Positions 1 through 9,233 of a stretch of DNA of 24,824 bases are shown here, one piece after another (the stretch's first letter is position 1; every line of letters starts with the position of its first letter). The stretch is from a virus. The notes under the pieces were generated by a model that was given only the letters and a program-made list of their open reading frames with translations, ran no database searches and was not told the DNA's origin. The stretch is from positions 1 through 24,824 of IMG/VR virus record IMGVR_UViG_3300026182_000008; one strand, 5' to 3'. A program made the translations under genes and the position numbers.

Positions 1-273
1 TCTCATATCTCTATAAGGTGAAACTAATGATACCAATACTAAATAACCTTTATCATCCATTACTTTTGCCATATCGATAGCAAATTGAATATTCTTTCTA
101 CGACCTTTTTCTGAATAATCTTTATTGTCAACAGCCTCTCGTAAATCATCACCGTCAATATGCACAATTCTATGTGGATGGATTTTCATAAATCCAACTA
201 ATTTGTCGTCTATGAATCTATTTGTTAATGTGGTCTTGCCTGAACCAGGTTGACCTGTGAACCATAAAACCAT
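1..273 (-). CDS. cysC: Adenylylsulfate (APS) kinase, CysC-like, N-terminal part (cut by window edge)
   Basis: The first 91 codons of a gene that continues past the left edge. CysC enzymes phosphorylate adenylylsulfate (APS) with ATP to give PAPS, the activated sulfate donor. The translation begins MVLWFTGQPGSGKTT, a Walker A P-loop (GQPGSGKTT, residues 7-15). It continues with HIDGDDLRE, matching the family's DGDN/DxR nucleotide-site motif, then YSEKGRRKNI and LVSPYRDMR, which align in order with the family's SEEDRxENI and ISPYRxDR blocks. The ATG at 273 has AAAGG about 9 bases upstream. It is the last gene visible in the tail operon, after the lysine-rich gene. An APS kinase among virion genes is unexpected, so it is probably an auxiliary metabolic gene or serves a modification pathway. 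The family call is strong; the physiological role is inference. The lid and C-terminal half are not visible. Confidence 0.85.
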   Translation of the reverse strand, partial: MVLWFTGQPGSGKTTLTNRFIDDKLVGFMKIHPHRIVHIDGDDLREAVDNKDYSEKGRRKNIQFAIDMAKVMDDKGYLVLVSLVSPYRDMR

Positions 274-323
274 TTACTATAACCTTTACATATATATATT
301 AAATTAAATTCTCAAAATATGAA

Positions 324-1187
324 TTAATATGCCCCACTTGAACCCCCCGATGGTGCCTCAGTAGATGTTGACGTAGTAGGCTTTGATTTACTACTTTTTT
401 TCTTTTTTCGTTTCTTTTTTCTACCACCTAACTTAAAAACATTTTCTTTTGGAAGTAACTTATTAATTCTATTAAGTGTTTCTTCTTTCGAAGTTTTATC
501 TCCACCAAGATAACCTTCTTCTGGATTTAATGAAAATTCTAATGATGTAAACCCTTGACTAGCAGCCCTTTCAATCTCATCTACATTTTTAGATTTCATT
601 AATTCTCTATCTAAATTTAAACTCCATTTTAATTGTGTCTTTTCATAAAAAGGAGTTTCTTTACTATAATCCACTTTTGATATTTCAAAAATAGATGATT
701 CCAAATTATTACCTTGTTTTGCAAAATACCTTCTAGCGTGTCCTATTTTTTGATGTTTTTTAGTAACTTTAAATCTATGTTTATTTAAATAATCTGCAGC
801 TTTTGTTGGACCTTTCAAATTAACATATTGACCAAAATCAGTATTCCCCTTTACTCTATCAATCACCAAAGATGTTTCATCATGTTTATTTCCAGTCATA
901 TAAATCTCTGATTTTCCTATCCTTGAATAATGAATATGATAAGATTCTCCAACGGGAACTGTACCACCATCTTGGTATTTAAAATCACCAAACTTTTGAA
1001 CTGTACCAGCATTATTTACAATTCTTTCTTCGTGTTCTTCGGACAACATTTTATTTAAATCATATATTGCATTAAGTCTACCACCTAATATTTTTTGTCG
1101 CATTCCTTTAGACATCCCACTCAGGACTTTTGTATTAAATTTACCAGCTATTTTTTTGGATGATTTTTTCTTTTTCTTTTTTGGCAT
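324..1187 (-). CDS. Unknown protein with lysine-rich N- and C-terminal tails
   Basis: A 287-residue protein I do not recognise. Its core (about residues 25-250) looks like a soluble mixed alpha/beta domain. Both ends are extremely basic: residues 2-12 are nearly all Lys/Ser, and residues about 254-268 hold a second Lys/Arg cluster (RKKKRKKKK), followed by a Ser/Thr/Gly tail ending GGSSGAY. There is no signal peptide or membrane segment. The ATG at 1187 is preceded by AGGAT, a weak Shine-Dalgarno. It follows the hub-like gene by 10 bases, so it is probably co-transcribed with the baseplate genes and may be a virion or assembly protein. The basic tails could bind nucleic acid, acidic virion surfaces or host envelope polyanions; this is inference. 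The poly-Lys codons form A-rich tracts that are prone to slippage. Confidence 0.8.
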   Translation of the reverse strand: MPKKKKKKSSKKIAGKFNTKVLSGMSKGMRQKILGGRLNAIYDLNKMLSEEHEERIVNNAGTVQKFGDFKYQDGGTVPVGESYHIHYSRIGKSEIYMTGNKHDETSLVIDRVKGNTDFGQYVNLKGPTKAADYLNKHRFKVTKKHQKIGHARRYFAKQGNNLESSIFEISKVDYSKETPFYEKTQLKWSLNLDRELMKSKNVDEIERAASQGFTSLEFSLNPEEGYLGGDKTSKEETLNRINKLLPKENVFKLGGRKKKRKKKKSSKSKPTTSTSTEAPSGGSSGAY

Positions 1188-1197
1188 ATTACTTATC

Positions 1198-4011
1198 CTA
1201 AGTTGTTGGTTTTAATTTTTCTTCAACAAGTTTTCTCATGGCAACCCGTACTTGACCTTTAAGTGATGTCGTCCATCCATCGGCACTTACAGTATGGTCT
1301 GCTCCTAATACTTGAAAAATACAATAATCTTTGTATACTTGTGGTATATAATCTACATGAAAACAGTTCCCTGGAATAATTCCTCCCGTACCATCCAATA
1401 CTATTTCTAATTCTACTGGAATCATAGGATCACGAAGTGAATCCAATTCTTCAGTTGCGTCCTGGGAATTTGATCTTCCGTGTATAAAATTAATCATAAC
1501 CCTACGATGTAAAACATCAAACGCTGGTAAATCTTGTAATTCACCGATAGGATTATAGAGAGATATTTCTTCTTCGTCTATTCCATCCCATCCACCTCCA
1601 AAAAATCCTGCATTTGGATTTTTTATAAGTACAGTTGCACTTGGAGTCTCGAATGCAGTTGTAAAATATCCTTCAGATAATACTGATTTAGCCTGTTGGT
1701 TGGCTGCTTTTTCTTGAAGTTTCTTTTTTCTATCACTTTCATCTGTTTTTGCCTTTTCTTCATCTTGAGATTCGTACCAAGCTATAATCTCTTTCAATGA
1801 AACTTTAGAAAATGGGATTCCTGCACCTTTACCAAATGCATTTCCAGGTGATTTTGGTCCGGCGGGTGGATATGTTTCATCATTATTATCACTTAAAAAA
1901 CGTGAACCAAATGACCCAATTCCCCAAGGATTCCTACTTCCAAATGCGTCGTCTCCTAAACGATTGGCCATTCTAATTGCAGGTTGTGACTTATCGACTG
2001 ATTTATTAGGATCGGTTAATGCCGCTACAGCCTGTGCAGCAAGTGGAGCATTTGCTGATTCTTCACCTTTTTCACAAGTTCCTGCATACATTGCAGACAC
2101 AGCCATTGAACTTGGAACTTGTGATGTTAAGGTCTGAGATTTAACTATACTCTTTTCTCCCCATGATGGAAAAGTAAAAATTGGACTTTCTGGATTTCCA
2201 TTTCCACCTGGTGCACTGGCCTCTATAGCCTCATCTCTAAGCTTTAACATAGATACAGGATTAAATCCCGTTTCAAGTACATCTACTACTTTAACATTAC
2301 CATTTATATGTTGGTCTACTACTACCTCGAATTTCCAAAAACCATCTACTTCTTTATTAAGTTCATCAAATATTGCATTCATTCCTTCTCTAATTGTATT
2401 TGCATTCTCAAAACACCTTTCGATTAAATCATATGATAATATTATATTTCGTAAATATCCCTTTCTTCCATCACTACCAGGAACTTCAAATGGTCTAAAA
2501 TGAGATTTATTGTTTACTTTACTCGCTATATCACGAGTAAAAGCTGCTGTATTTCCTGTTGCCCAAAAAGCATTTTCTTTAGTATGTTCTGCAGGAAATT
2601 GACCAGGTAATATCCATTTATTCATCGCTGGTGTTAATAACTTTGGATGATTTCTAACTTTAACAGATTCAAATTGTGCTTCGTAAATATTATCCGTTTT
2701 TGTTTTACCATCATTCTTAATATATCCACCATCTTTATGTAAAAGTGGCTCTATACTTCTAAAAGATTGAGTAGTTTTACCTGTTGAATCTACTCTACCC
2801 ATAAACTTACCTAAAATATTATCTTCAAAAAATCCCCAAGTAATCCAAGGACCTGCACTAACATTATTCAAATAATTATCATGTATTACAGACAAAACTC
2901 CTGGTGGTTGTTTTCCACCAGCCTCTTTTGATTGACCTTCTGTACTCCATGTACCATCACTTACAGTTCCAACTGCTAAATTTGATCCAGCATTGAACCA
3001 ATTACCTGATCCCTCTGTACTAAGTGACCATATAGTTTGTCGTAATGCCCCTACAAATTCTTTTAAATTTGGTTCTAAATCACCTTCAGTATTTTCTCCA
3101 GCTGTTTCGGCTCCAGATAAATCTGAATCAATAATATTAACTCCTCGTGCTACTATCGTAGTTGTACAATCAAATCCACCATCATCTCTTAATGACCATT
3201 CCCAATTAGAAATAATACCAGCCATAGCATCATAATCTCCACCTAACTCAATAACTTTATCTTGTAAAGTATTATATGCATGACCATTTTGCATTTGTTC
3301 TTCACTATATAAAACACTTGCTTCTACACTTGGAATACTCCATCCCCACTCTAACAAAACTCCCTTACCGTGTGACATAAGATGTGGCATTAATCTTTCT
3401 AAATCTGCAAATGTCCAACAAGTCCAATTAATCGTTCCTTCTCTAATTGCCGATAAGCCACCTTTATAACTAACACTAACATCTTTAATTCCCGCTATTG
3501 GTCGAAATGATTCAACTGGTCCTTCTTTTGAAGCCTTTGGTGCAAGTGGACCACTTCCTGCACCACCTGGTCTTTGACTATAAGTTTCTTTAAATCCGTC
3601 AAATAAAAGTCCACCCTGATCTGTTATACCACCCATCATTGTCATTGTATTTAAGCCAATATCATTGTCCTTTTCTCCTACCATTGTAGTAGGTTCTGTC
3701 ATTTCTATTGGTTCATACTTATCACCTTTAGCAGCTGCTATTGTGGCTTCCATGGCACGTTTTTCATTTTCTTTTTTTCTCCACGCTTCCCTTATTTCAT
3801 CAGTAATTGGCAGTACTGCTGGTACTTTTGAACTATCTACTGGGGAAAATAACTTTATCCAAACAGATTTAGAAAAAGTATCTTGTAGATCTTCACTTCT
3901 TGGTTCAAGTAGTGATCCATTTTCATCTTTTCCAAAATCTCTTGATACCGCTTTACATTTTCGTTCTAACCTGTCTCTTATTTTTTTAGGAATAGGTTGT
4001 AAACTTATCAT
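1198..4011 (-). CDS. Putative baseplate hub protein (gp27 / gpD-like)
   Basis: A 937-residue protein, probably the hub on which the tube is built. A block at about residues 171-227 (IKDVSVSYKGG, NWTCWTFADLERLMPHL, GVLLEWGWS) looks like a conserved virion core. The last 100 residues (about 830-932: DPMIPVELEIVLDG, GNCFHVDYIP, VLGADHTVSADGWTTSLKG) follow the pattern ending many hub proteins of the gpD/gp27 type, a beta domain finishing with H-x(3-5)-GW-x-T. It follows the LysM gene by 5 bases, as gene D follows X in P2-like tails. The ATG at 4011 has AAAGG only 2 bases away, which is tight for a Shine-Dalgarno, but no better start lies nearby. It is much longer than T4 gp27 (about 390 residues), with Ala/Lys/Gln-rich insertions near residue 750. 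No lysozyme domain is visible. The hub call rests on position and the C-terminal pattern. Confidence 0.6.
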   Translation of the reverse strand: MISLQPIPKKIRDRLERKCKAVSRDFGKDENGSLLEPRSEDLQDTFSKSVWIKLFSPVDSSKVPAVLPITDEIREAWRKKENEKRAMEATIAAAKGDKYEPIEMTEPTTMVGEKDNDIGLNTMTMMGGITDQGGLLFDGFKETYSQRPGGAGSGPLAPKASKEGPVESFRPIAGIKDVSVSYKGGLSAIREGTINWTCWTFADLERLMPHLMSHGKGVLLEWGWSIPSVEASVLYSEEQMQNGHAYNTLQDKVIELGGDYDAMAGIISNWEWSLRDDGGFDCTTTIVARGVNIIDSDLSGAETAGENTEGDLEPNLKEFVGALRQTIWSLSTEGSGNWFNAGSNLAVGTVSDGTWSTEGQSKEAGGKQPPGVLSVIHDNYLNNVSAGPWITWGFFEDNILGKFMGRVDSTGKTTQSFRSIEPLLHKDGGYIKNDGKTKTDNIYEAQFESVKVRNHPKLLTPAMNKWILPGQFPAEHTKENAFWATGNTAAFTRDIASKVNNKSHFRPFEVPGSDGRKGYLRNIILSYDLIERCFENANTIREGMNAIFDELNKEVDGFWKFEVVVDQHINGNVKVVDVLETGFNPVSMLKLRDEAIEASAPGGNGNPESPIFTFPSWGEKSIVKSQTLTSQVPSSMAVSAMYAGTCEKGEESANAPLAAQAVAALTDPNKSVDKSQPAIRMANRLGDDAFGSRNPWGIGSFGSRFLSDNNDETYPPAGPKSPGNAFGKGAGIPFSKVSLKEIIAWYESQDEEKAKTDESDRKKKLQEKAANQQAKSVLSEGYFTTAFETPSATVLIKNPNAGFFGGGWDGIDEEEISLYNPIGELQDLPAFDVLHRRVMINFIHGRSNSQDATEELDSLRDPMIPVELEIVLDGTGGIIPGNCFHVDYIPQVYKDYCIFQVLGADHTVSADGWTTSLKGQVRVAMRKLVEEKLKPTT

Positions 4012-4016
4012 AACCT

Positions 4017-4322
4017 TTATACATCCTTATTAATTGATTGTAAATCATTTGTTATCTGTGCAATATTACTTGGTATTCTTAATTTTTCATCTGGTTTTAA
4101 TGCAAACGAACCATCTTTAATTTTATTTGCTTTTGCTATAATCCACCATAATGTAGAATCTCCATAATATCTATATGCAAGGCTTTCTAATCTATCCCCA
4201 TCAATAGGATACACAAACTGATCTCCATCTCCAATTCTTATTTCTGGATACAAAGTTGTTTTCATCACTCTATTGCCAGTATGTTTATCTATCTTAATTC
4301 CAGTATATTGATATCTACTCAT
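4017..4322 (-). CDS. LysM-domain baseplate protein (gpX / gp53-like)
   Basis: A 101-residue protein built around one LysM fold (about residues 36-84). It carries the marks of phage LysM proteins: DGDRLESLAYRYYGDSTLWW, then IIAKANKIKD and a final KLRIPSN strand. In contractile tails such proteins (P2 gpX, the LysM part of T4 gp53, Afp7-type proteins) sit between tube initiator and hub and glue the baseplate together. Binding of peptidoglycan is not required for that role. The start at 4322 lies 6 bases after the stop of the 1631-residue gene, and its own stop is 5 bases before the hub-like gene, so the three form a tight translational unit. The LysM call is secure; whether the closer equivalent is gpX or gp53 is not. 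Confidence 0.82.
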   Translation of the reverse strand: MSRYQYTGIKIDKHTGNRVMKTTLYPEIRIGDGDQFVYPIDGDRLESLAYRYYGDSTLWWIIAKANKIKDGSFALKPDEKLRIPSNIAQITNDLQSINKDV

Positions 4323-4328
4323 AATTTA

Positions 4329-7300
4329 TTATATTCCCATTAAATCAGGTAATTGTCCATCACCTCTTTTTACTAATTGTGGATTATCTTTCTGTTTCCA
4401 ATCTGCACCTCTATTATATTGTTTTAACCACCCTAAATCATAATGTTTTCCTATTGATGCCAATGGGTGTTTTCCAATATGGGTAAACTCACAACTTACA
4501 TTTATTGCATGTGGTAATTGAAACCCTTCTTCTATTTCCCAAGGTGAATTATCATCAACTGTAATACTTAAACTACTTAAAAATCCAGGAACTGCATTAT
4601 ACATATCACCTATAGTTAAGTTCATAAATGGTGCTTCCATTCGTTTACCATTTCCTACTGTTTTCCAAGTTGGATAAGTAAACCCAACAAGATAATTTAA
4701 TTTTTCCCATAAAATAGGTAATTCTTGCTTGCTACTTGGAACAACCATAAATTCAAAACTCATTGACCTATCCACTCCTTGATAAACATGGACACTATCT
4801 GGACGACCAATATATCTTTCAGATGCCCATTCAGGAGAAAGTGTTTCACTTATTCCACTCAAAAATGCTCTAAATATAATATGTTTATTATTTACTATAT
4901 CAAAAAATTTAAATTTAATGTAATCGGGTTTCAACGGGTCACTATCGTCACCATATGGAGTCATATTAATAGAATCGGGTTCCCCAATACCAGTACCATG
5001 ACCATACATATATTCACCATCCGTGTTTTTCTTTACTAATCCTAATTTATCTTCTGCGGGTATTTCATATAGTTTATTAGGTAAAGTTACTTCATCTTTT
5101 TCTTGTCCTGTATATTGTCCACCCTTATCATTTTCCGCGGCCTTACCAGTTTTTTTACTATATTTTTCACTCTCGTCGCTCTTTGTTGGGATATCTCCAT
5201 ATGCTAAAGTCTTATACCTATCAAGTAAATTTCCTGACTTATTTGTTTCAGATTTTCTCTCATGAATATTTTGTACTATTTGTGATTCTACCTCGTTATC
5301 CCCTCCGTCTGTGATTGTAACATTTCCATCTTTATTTATATTCTTTGTAGATAACTTTTTAATAACTTGTGGTATATTTTTATCACTTAATCCAAATCTA
5401 CCTTTATCAACTATACCCCTTAATTTCTCTTTGTCAGTTTTGGGTACACTCTTTATACTCTTTTCATATCCATCTTTGAAAGTTAGTCCCCCCCTTTTAT
5501 CTGCATTCCATTGATGTCCATATAAACTATCTGCCAATTGTATAGGTGTTCCACTTTCATTAATAAAACCAAGTGCTTGTTTCTCTGAACCAAGATTTCC
5601 TCCCGATTGGTTATTGAATAACGGAAAATTTTGAAGTTTTATAGGACTTGAAAGTGTAGTTTTTCCGTCTACATTAAATCTTGCTGTATTAAGATGGGCA
5701 GTCTGTATTTGAACAACTGGGTCTTTATCATCATCTATTCTTAATCTTGTTTTTGTTAAAGGACTACTTTGAACTTCATCAATACTAATATTTTTAGTAT
5801 ATTTATTATCCTTGTGATATAAATCACCACTAAAATTTGGAAATGTATTATCTTTTAATGATGTAGGTTTAGGATTGATATCTTCCTCGTATAATGTCGT
5901 GAGTTTAGAATACGTATAATCACCTACTTTTTTGCTTATTGAAACTCCGGCTGGTGCTTTAATTGGAGTAATAGGTAAAATAGAAGTTCCATGACCTGAT
6001 AAATATAATGTACCTTTCTTGTAAATGTTTTTACCATCGGGTTGGGTTACTGGTCCTGATGTAGTTACTCCATCACCCGTTGTTCTTTCGTGGTCAAATT
6101 TTGTTGAAATCGGTTTTGGAGTACCAACTGTACCAATAGTACTTCCCCAAACTCCAGTAGCGGCTGGTGATAGAGTACTTCCTTTATGGATAAATATTAC
6201 ATCTTGTTTTGCTTTTGGAGTACTCGCATGTCCAAGTGCCCTTTCTTTTCCTTTAAGTGGATAAGTTGGTACGGTTGGAGATCCGTGTCCTGACCAATAT
6301 TGTACCCCAAAATCTGTCCAATTAGTACCCGAAGTATCTGTATCCCCATACCTATTACCTTGAAAAACACCTGCAATCTTAATTGGAACTGGAAGTTTCT
6401 CTAAATTTACTGTATATGTCTTTTTTGCTCCTGGTTCAGTATCATCTTTGGCTCCCAGGTTCTTATATGCCACAGTCCGAGTTGCTTTAATACCATGATT
6501 AAAACTCCCATCGGTTGGCATTCTCATAATAGATATATGGCTATCACTTACCGTCCCCGTATATACATAATCCTTATCGTATTCTGCACCCTTTTTATAT
6601 AAATCACCATCAAACTCAGTATTAAATATTCTATCACCTCTTGATCCAATGTTACCTCCCCGAGCCGTATCAAGATTTTTCTGCCCGTCAAGAGTATAAA
6701 TTGCAATTTGATTTGATGTTAAAGGATCAGAAGATATTGAATAAAAATTCTTTTGTTTTGCTACATAATTACCATAATTTCTCCTAACAAAATGTATATC
6801 TTTTCCTGATATGGCCAATGTTCCACCATATTTTTTATCAGAAGTTTCATCATAACCATCTGTATATCTTTTACCTTCTTCGAATGAATATGAATTACCT
6901 GTAAAAGTATCAGTTATAAGTATAGGAGTTTGAAATGGTTTTGCCTTATCTTTGGTAAGAGAATATTGTGGAATTACAATTACACCACCTATTGGTTGAA
7001 TTGATTCTCCTGGTTGGTTATTTGAATGTGTCTTTACTGTAATTACTGAATCATGTATAGCTCCTATTTGAACAGATTTTCTATCACCTACAGCATCAAA
7101 AGCAAATTGTTCGTATATACCACCAGGTCTATCGGGTCCCCAATGGTCACCACCAAATACTTCTTTATCTCTATTTACTGCAACATCAGTTGCAGAAAAA
7201 ACATCTTCACCAACAACTTTTTGTAAAGGACTTTCTAAATCAACACCTCGTGATGGTGGTGTAAAATCTGATTTCTTAGTATTCTCTCCACCTATAAGAG

Positions 7301-9224
7301 AATTTCCCCAATTAGTGAGCGCGTCTGTTGCCATTGTAGTGGCCTGTGATACTGATATTGGAATGGAAGCTAATGTACCAAATGGTGAAGTACTAGCTGG
7401 TACAAATAATATACCTTTACCATCCAAGTACACATTCTCACCTGAATACTTATTAAATGAATGCTTTTGGAATAAATCTGGAACACCACCACCAGACTGT
7501 TCTTTTGCACGTTTTAAAACTCTACCTTGAGAACTTTCTATTCTTGATGCATCGGCTATGGCCGCATCTGTTCCAGTTTTTACAAAAACACCCATTGGTC
7601 CTGGCCATAAATATCTATTTGGATTTGAAAGTGCTACTCTTTTATCTAATGGTAATTTTTGTCCACTAACAGTTGCTAATGGTGATTGCATTTCAACACG
7701 ACCAAAACTGGGTTGTTCTACTCCGGACGCGTTAAAGGCCGCGTTAATAATATCATTTCCACCAATAGTAACTGGTCCCACAGACACATCTGGCATCAAA
7801 TCTCCAACTGCCTCAATTGCCTTATCAGATGGAACTACATCAGTATATCGTTTTCCACCTGCGTGTCTATTAACATGAACCATTGGTACAATTGAACCAA
7901 GTGATAAAGGATTATAAACTTTTGTTTCAATAGTTGGACTGAATGCCTGTAATATAAATTGGTTTGTTAAAAATAAAGCACCTTTTGTAGAAGTAAGAAA
8001 CTTGGCTATTCTTCCAATATCTGCTACAGACCTATCTACCATAACATCAAGTGGTGCTCTCAAAAATTGTCCACTTAATGCGTTTGCCCATTCTATAGCT
8101 CCTGATAAATGTTCACCACCATCTTGTGGATCACCTTCATATAATCCCCATCTATCTCCAATCCGTCTAACAATATATGGTTGCGTAGAATCAAGTGTAA
8201 CATCTATATTAGACTTTGCTCCTGTAACAGGATCTGATACCCACATTGGTGCCCAAGGGGTAACTCCCTTAAATATTAAATCATATGGTCTTGTATCTGG
8301 AAATTCAAAAAATTGAGAATTATTCATATCAAAATTATCTGAATATCTGTCTATTCTAATTAACGAACTATCACTACGACTAAATTCTTTAAAAACAGAA
8401 TCGGATGGTTCAATAATATTTGGTATGTACATCAAACTTCTATCAAATCCACTTTCTGGTTTAGTTCCCTCAAATAATGGAATATTACTAATCCCACCAG
8501 GTGGATTTGTATTTCTACCCTCCTGTGGAACTTGGTAATTCCCACTACTATCTCGGAAAACTGAACCACGTGGGTTGATTGGATTTAAATTTCCATAATA
8601 AGAAACTCCACCCCCAATTACTTCTGGTAAATCTTGGTTTCCTATATGAATAGAACCATTTAATCCATTAATACCACCATCTATATCTGCACCAAAAGTA
8701 ATCTCAGGGTAATTACTATATGCCTTTCTTAATCTATCTCTTGTTTGTGTATGGTCAAAAACTCCAGCAATACTATCAAACGCCCCTATACCATAATCTG
8801 ATAATGAATGGTTCATAATATCACCTTGCCAACCAATATAAAATCTCTTATTTCCAGTAACCGTATATCCACGAACATCAAACGTTTGTGGATTATCACT
8901 TGGTGCTACACCAAAACCTACACCATCATCATGTATAGAATGGTCATCTGGATGTGGTGGTTGTGCTGGAGTTGGTCCTTCAATTCCACCATGTCTACCA
9001 CTTATTACATCTGAAACAGTATACCCACGAACTGTAAATGATTGTGGATTTCCAATTCCACCTACCCCATCATCAAATTTAGAATGTTCTTCAGAGTGTG
9101 GTGGTTCTCCTCCACCTTCAAACCCACCATGACGACCTTCTACTTGACTATTATTGGCACCAACATTATCATAATCTGTATATTTAAAGTTTGATAAATC
9201 TGTTAATAATTCTACAAGTGCCAT
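4329..9224 (-). CDS. Giant virion protein with tube-initiator/gpU-like C-terminal domain
   Basis: A 1631-residue protein, the largest gene here. The C-terminal 203 residues (about 1429-1631) look like a conserved tail domain: FLSGISETLSPEWASERYIG, GRPDSVHVYQG and RSMSFEFMVVPSS, then a hydrophobic helix and a FTHIGKHPL strand. The pattern R-x-D-x-V-x-Y-x-G-x-x-R-x-x-S-F-x-F recurs in large-phage proteins encoded just before a LysM protein, and the site corresponds to U in P2-type tails. The first about 125 residues hold two histidine-rich repeats. A block at about 380-450 has a hydrophobic helix (KGALFLTNQFILQAF) followed by YNPLS and NRHAGG. The middle 1000 residues are Gly/Asp/Lys-rich with recurring GHG motifs and look like a string of beta modules. 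It lies 9 bases after the tape measure and 6 before the LysM gene, with a weak AGAG ribosome site. Probably baseplate or tube-initiation, with most of its mass exposed; the function of the N-terminal 1400 residues is unknown. Confidence 0.6.
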   Translation of the reverse strand: MALVELLTDLSNFKYTDYDNVGANNSQVEGRHGGFEGGGEPPHSEEHSKFDDGVGGIGNPQSFTVRGYTVSDVISGRHGGIEGPTPAQPPHPDDHSIHDDGVGFGVAPSDNPQTFDVRGYTVTGNKRFYIGWQGDIMNHSLSDYGIGAFDSIAGVFDHTQTRDRLRKAYSNYPEITFGADIDGGINGLNGSIHIGNQDLPEVIGGGVSYYGNLNPINPRGSVFRDSSGNYQVPQEGRNTNPPGGISNIPLFEGTKPESGFDRSLMYIPNIIEPSDSVFKEFSRSDSSLIRIDRYSDNFDMNNSQFFEFPDTRPYDLIFKGVTPWAPMWVSDPVTGAKSNIDVTLDSTQPYIVRRIGDRWGLYEGDPQDGGEHLSGAIEWANALSGQFLRAPLDVMVDRSVADIGRIAKFLTSTKGALFLTNQFILQAFSPTIETKVYNPLSLGSIVPMVHVNRHAGGKRYTDVVPSDKAIEAVGDLMPDVSVGPVTIGGNDIINAAFNASGVEQPSFGRVEMQSPLATVSGQKLPLDKRVALSNPNRYLWPGPMGVFVKTGTDAAIADASRIESSQGRVLKRAKEQSGGGVPDLFQKHSFNKYSGENVYLDGKGILFVPASTSPFGTLASIPISVSQATTMATDALTNWGNSLIGGENTKKSDFTPPSRGVDLESPLQKVVGEDVFSATDVAVNRDKEVFGGDHWGPDRPGGIYEQFAFDAVGDRKSVQIGAIHDSVITVKTHSNNQPGESIQPIGGVIVIPQYSLTKDKAKPFQTPILITDTFTGNSYSFEEGKRYTDGYDETSDKKYGGTLAISGKDIHFVRRNYGNYVAKQKNFYSISSDPLTSNQIAIYTLDGQKNLDTARGGNIGSRGDRIFNTEFDGDLYKKGAEYDKDYVYTGTVSDSHISIMRMPTDGSFNHGIKATRTVAYKNLGAKDDTEPGAKKTYTVNLEKLPVPIKIAGVFQGNRYGDTDTSGTNWTDFGVQYWSGHGSPTVPTYPLKGKERALGHASTPKAKQDVIFIHKGSTLSPAATGVWGSTIGTVGTPKPISTKFDHERTTGDGVTTSGPVTQPDGKNIYKKGTLYLSGHGTSILPITPIKAPAGVSISKKVGDYTYSKLTTLYEEDINPKPTSLKDNTFPNFSGDLYHKDNKYTKNISIDEVQSSPLTKTRLRIDDDKDPVVQIQTAHLNTARFNVDGKTTLSSPIKLQNFPLFNNQSGGNLGSEKQALGFINESGTPIQLADSLYGHQWNADKRGGLTFKDGYEKSIKSVPKTDKEKLRGIVDKGRFGLSDKNIPQVIKKLSTKNINKDGNVTITDGGDNEVESQIVQNIHERKSETNKSGNLLDRYKTLAYGDIPTKSDESEKYSKKTGKAAENDKGGQYTGQEKDEVTLPNKLYEIPAEDKLGLVKKNTDGEYMYGHGTGIGEPDSINMTPYGDDSDPLKPDYIKFKFFDIVNNKHIIFRAFLSGISETLSPEWASERYIGRPDSVHVYQGVDRSMSFEFMVVPSSKQELPILWEKLNYLVGFTYPTWKTVGNGKRMEAPFMNLTIGDMYNAVPGFLSSLSITVDDNSPWEIEEGFQLPHAINVSCEFTHIGKHPLASIGKHYDLGWLKQYNRGADWKQKDNPQLVKRGDGQLPDLMGI
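8859..9137 (-). repeat. Two tandem histidine-rich protein repeats in the 1631-residue gene
   Basis: Residues about 30-70 and 76-122 are two copies of one unit: GRHGG(F/I)EG, a Pro/Gly stretch, PPH(S/P)(E/D)(E/D)HS, (F/H)DDGVG, then NPQ(S/T)F-x-VRGYTV. Each unit has His at fixed places (RHGG and PPHxxxHS) and a paired DD. The copies differ in length by a few residues and are diverged in DNA, so they are old or selected, not a recent slippage. The His/Asp spacing could bind metal, which is inference. Confidence 0.75.
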
Positions 9225-9233
9225 TATATTTCT

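Noticed and set aside
3665-4033. Plus-strand 122-codon ORF opposite the hub-like gene start
   Set aside because: Antisense of a well-supported gene, no ribosome site, composition typical of a complementary-frame artefact.
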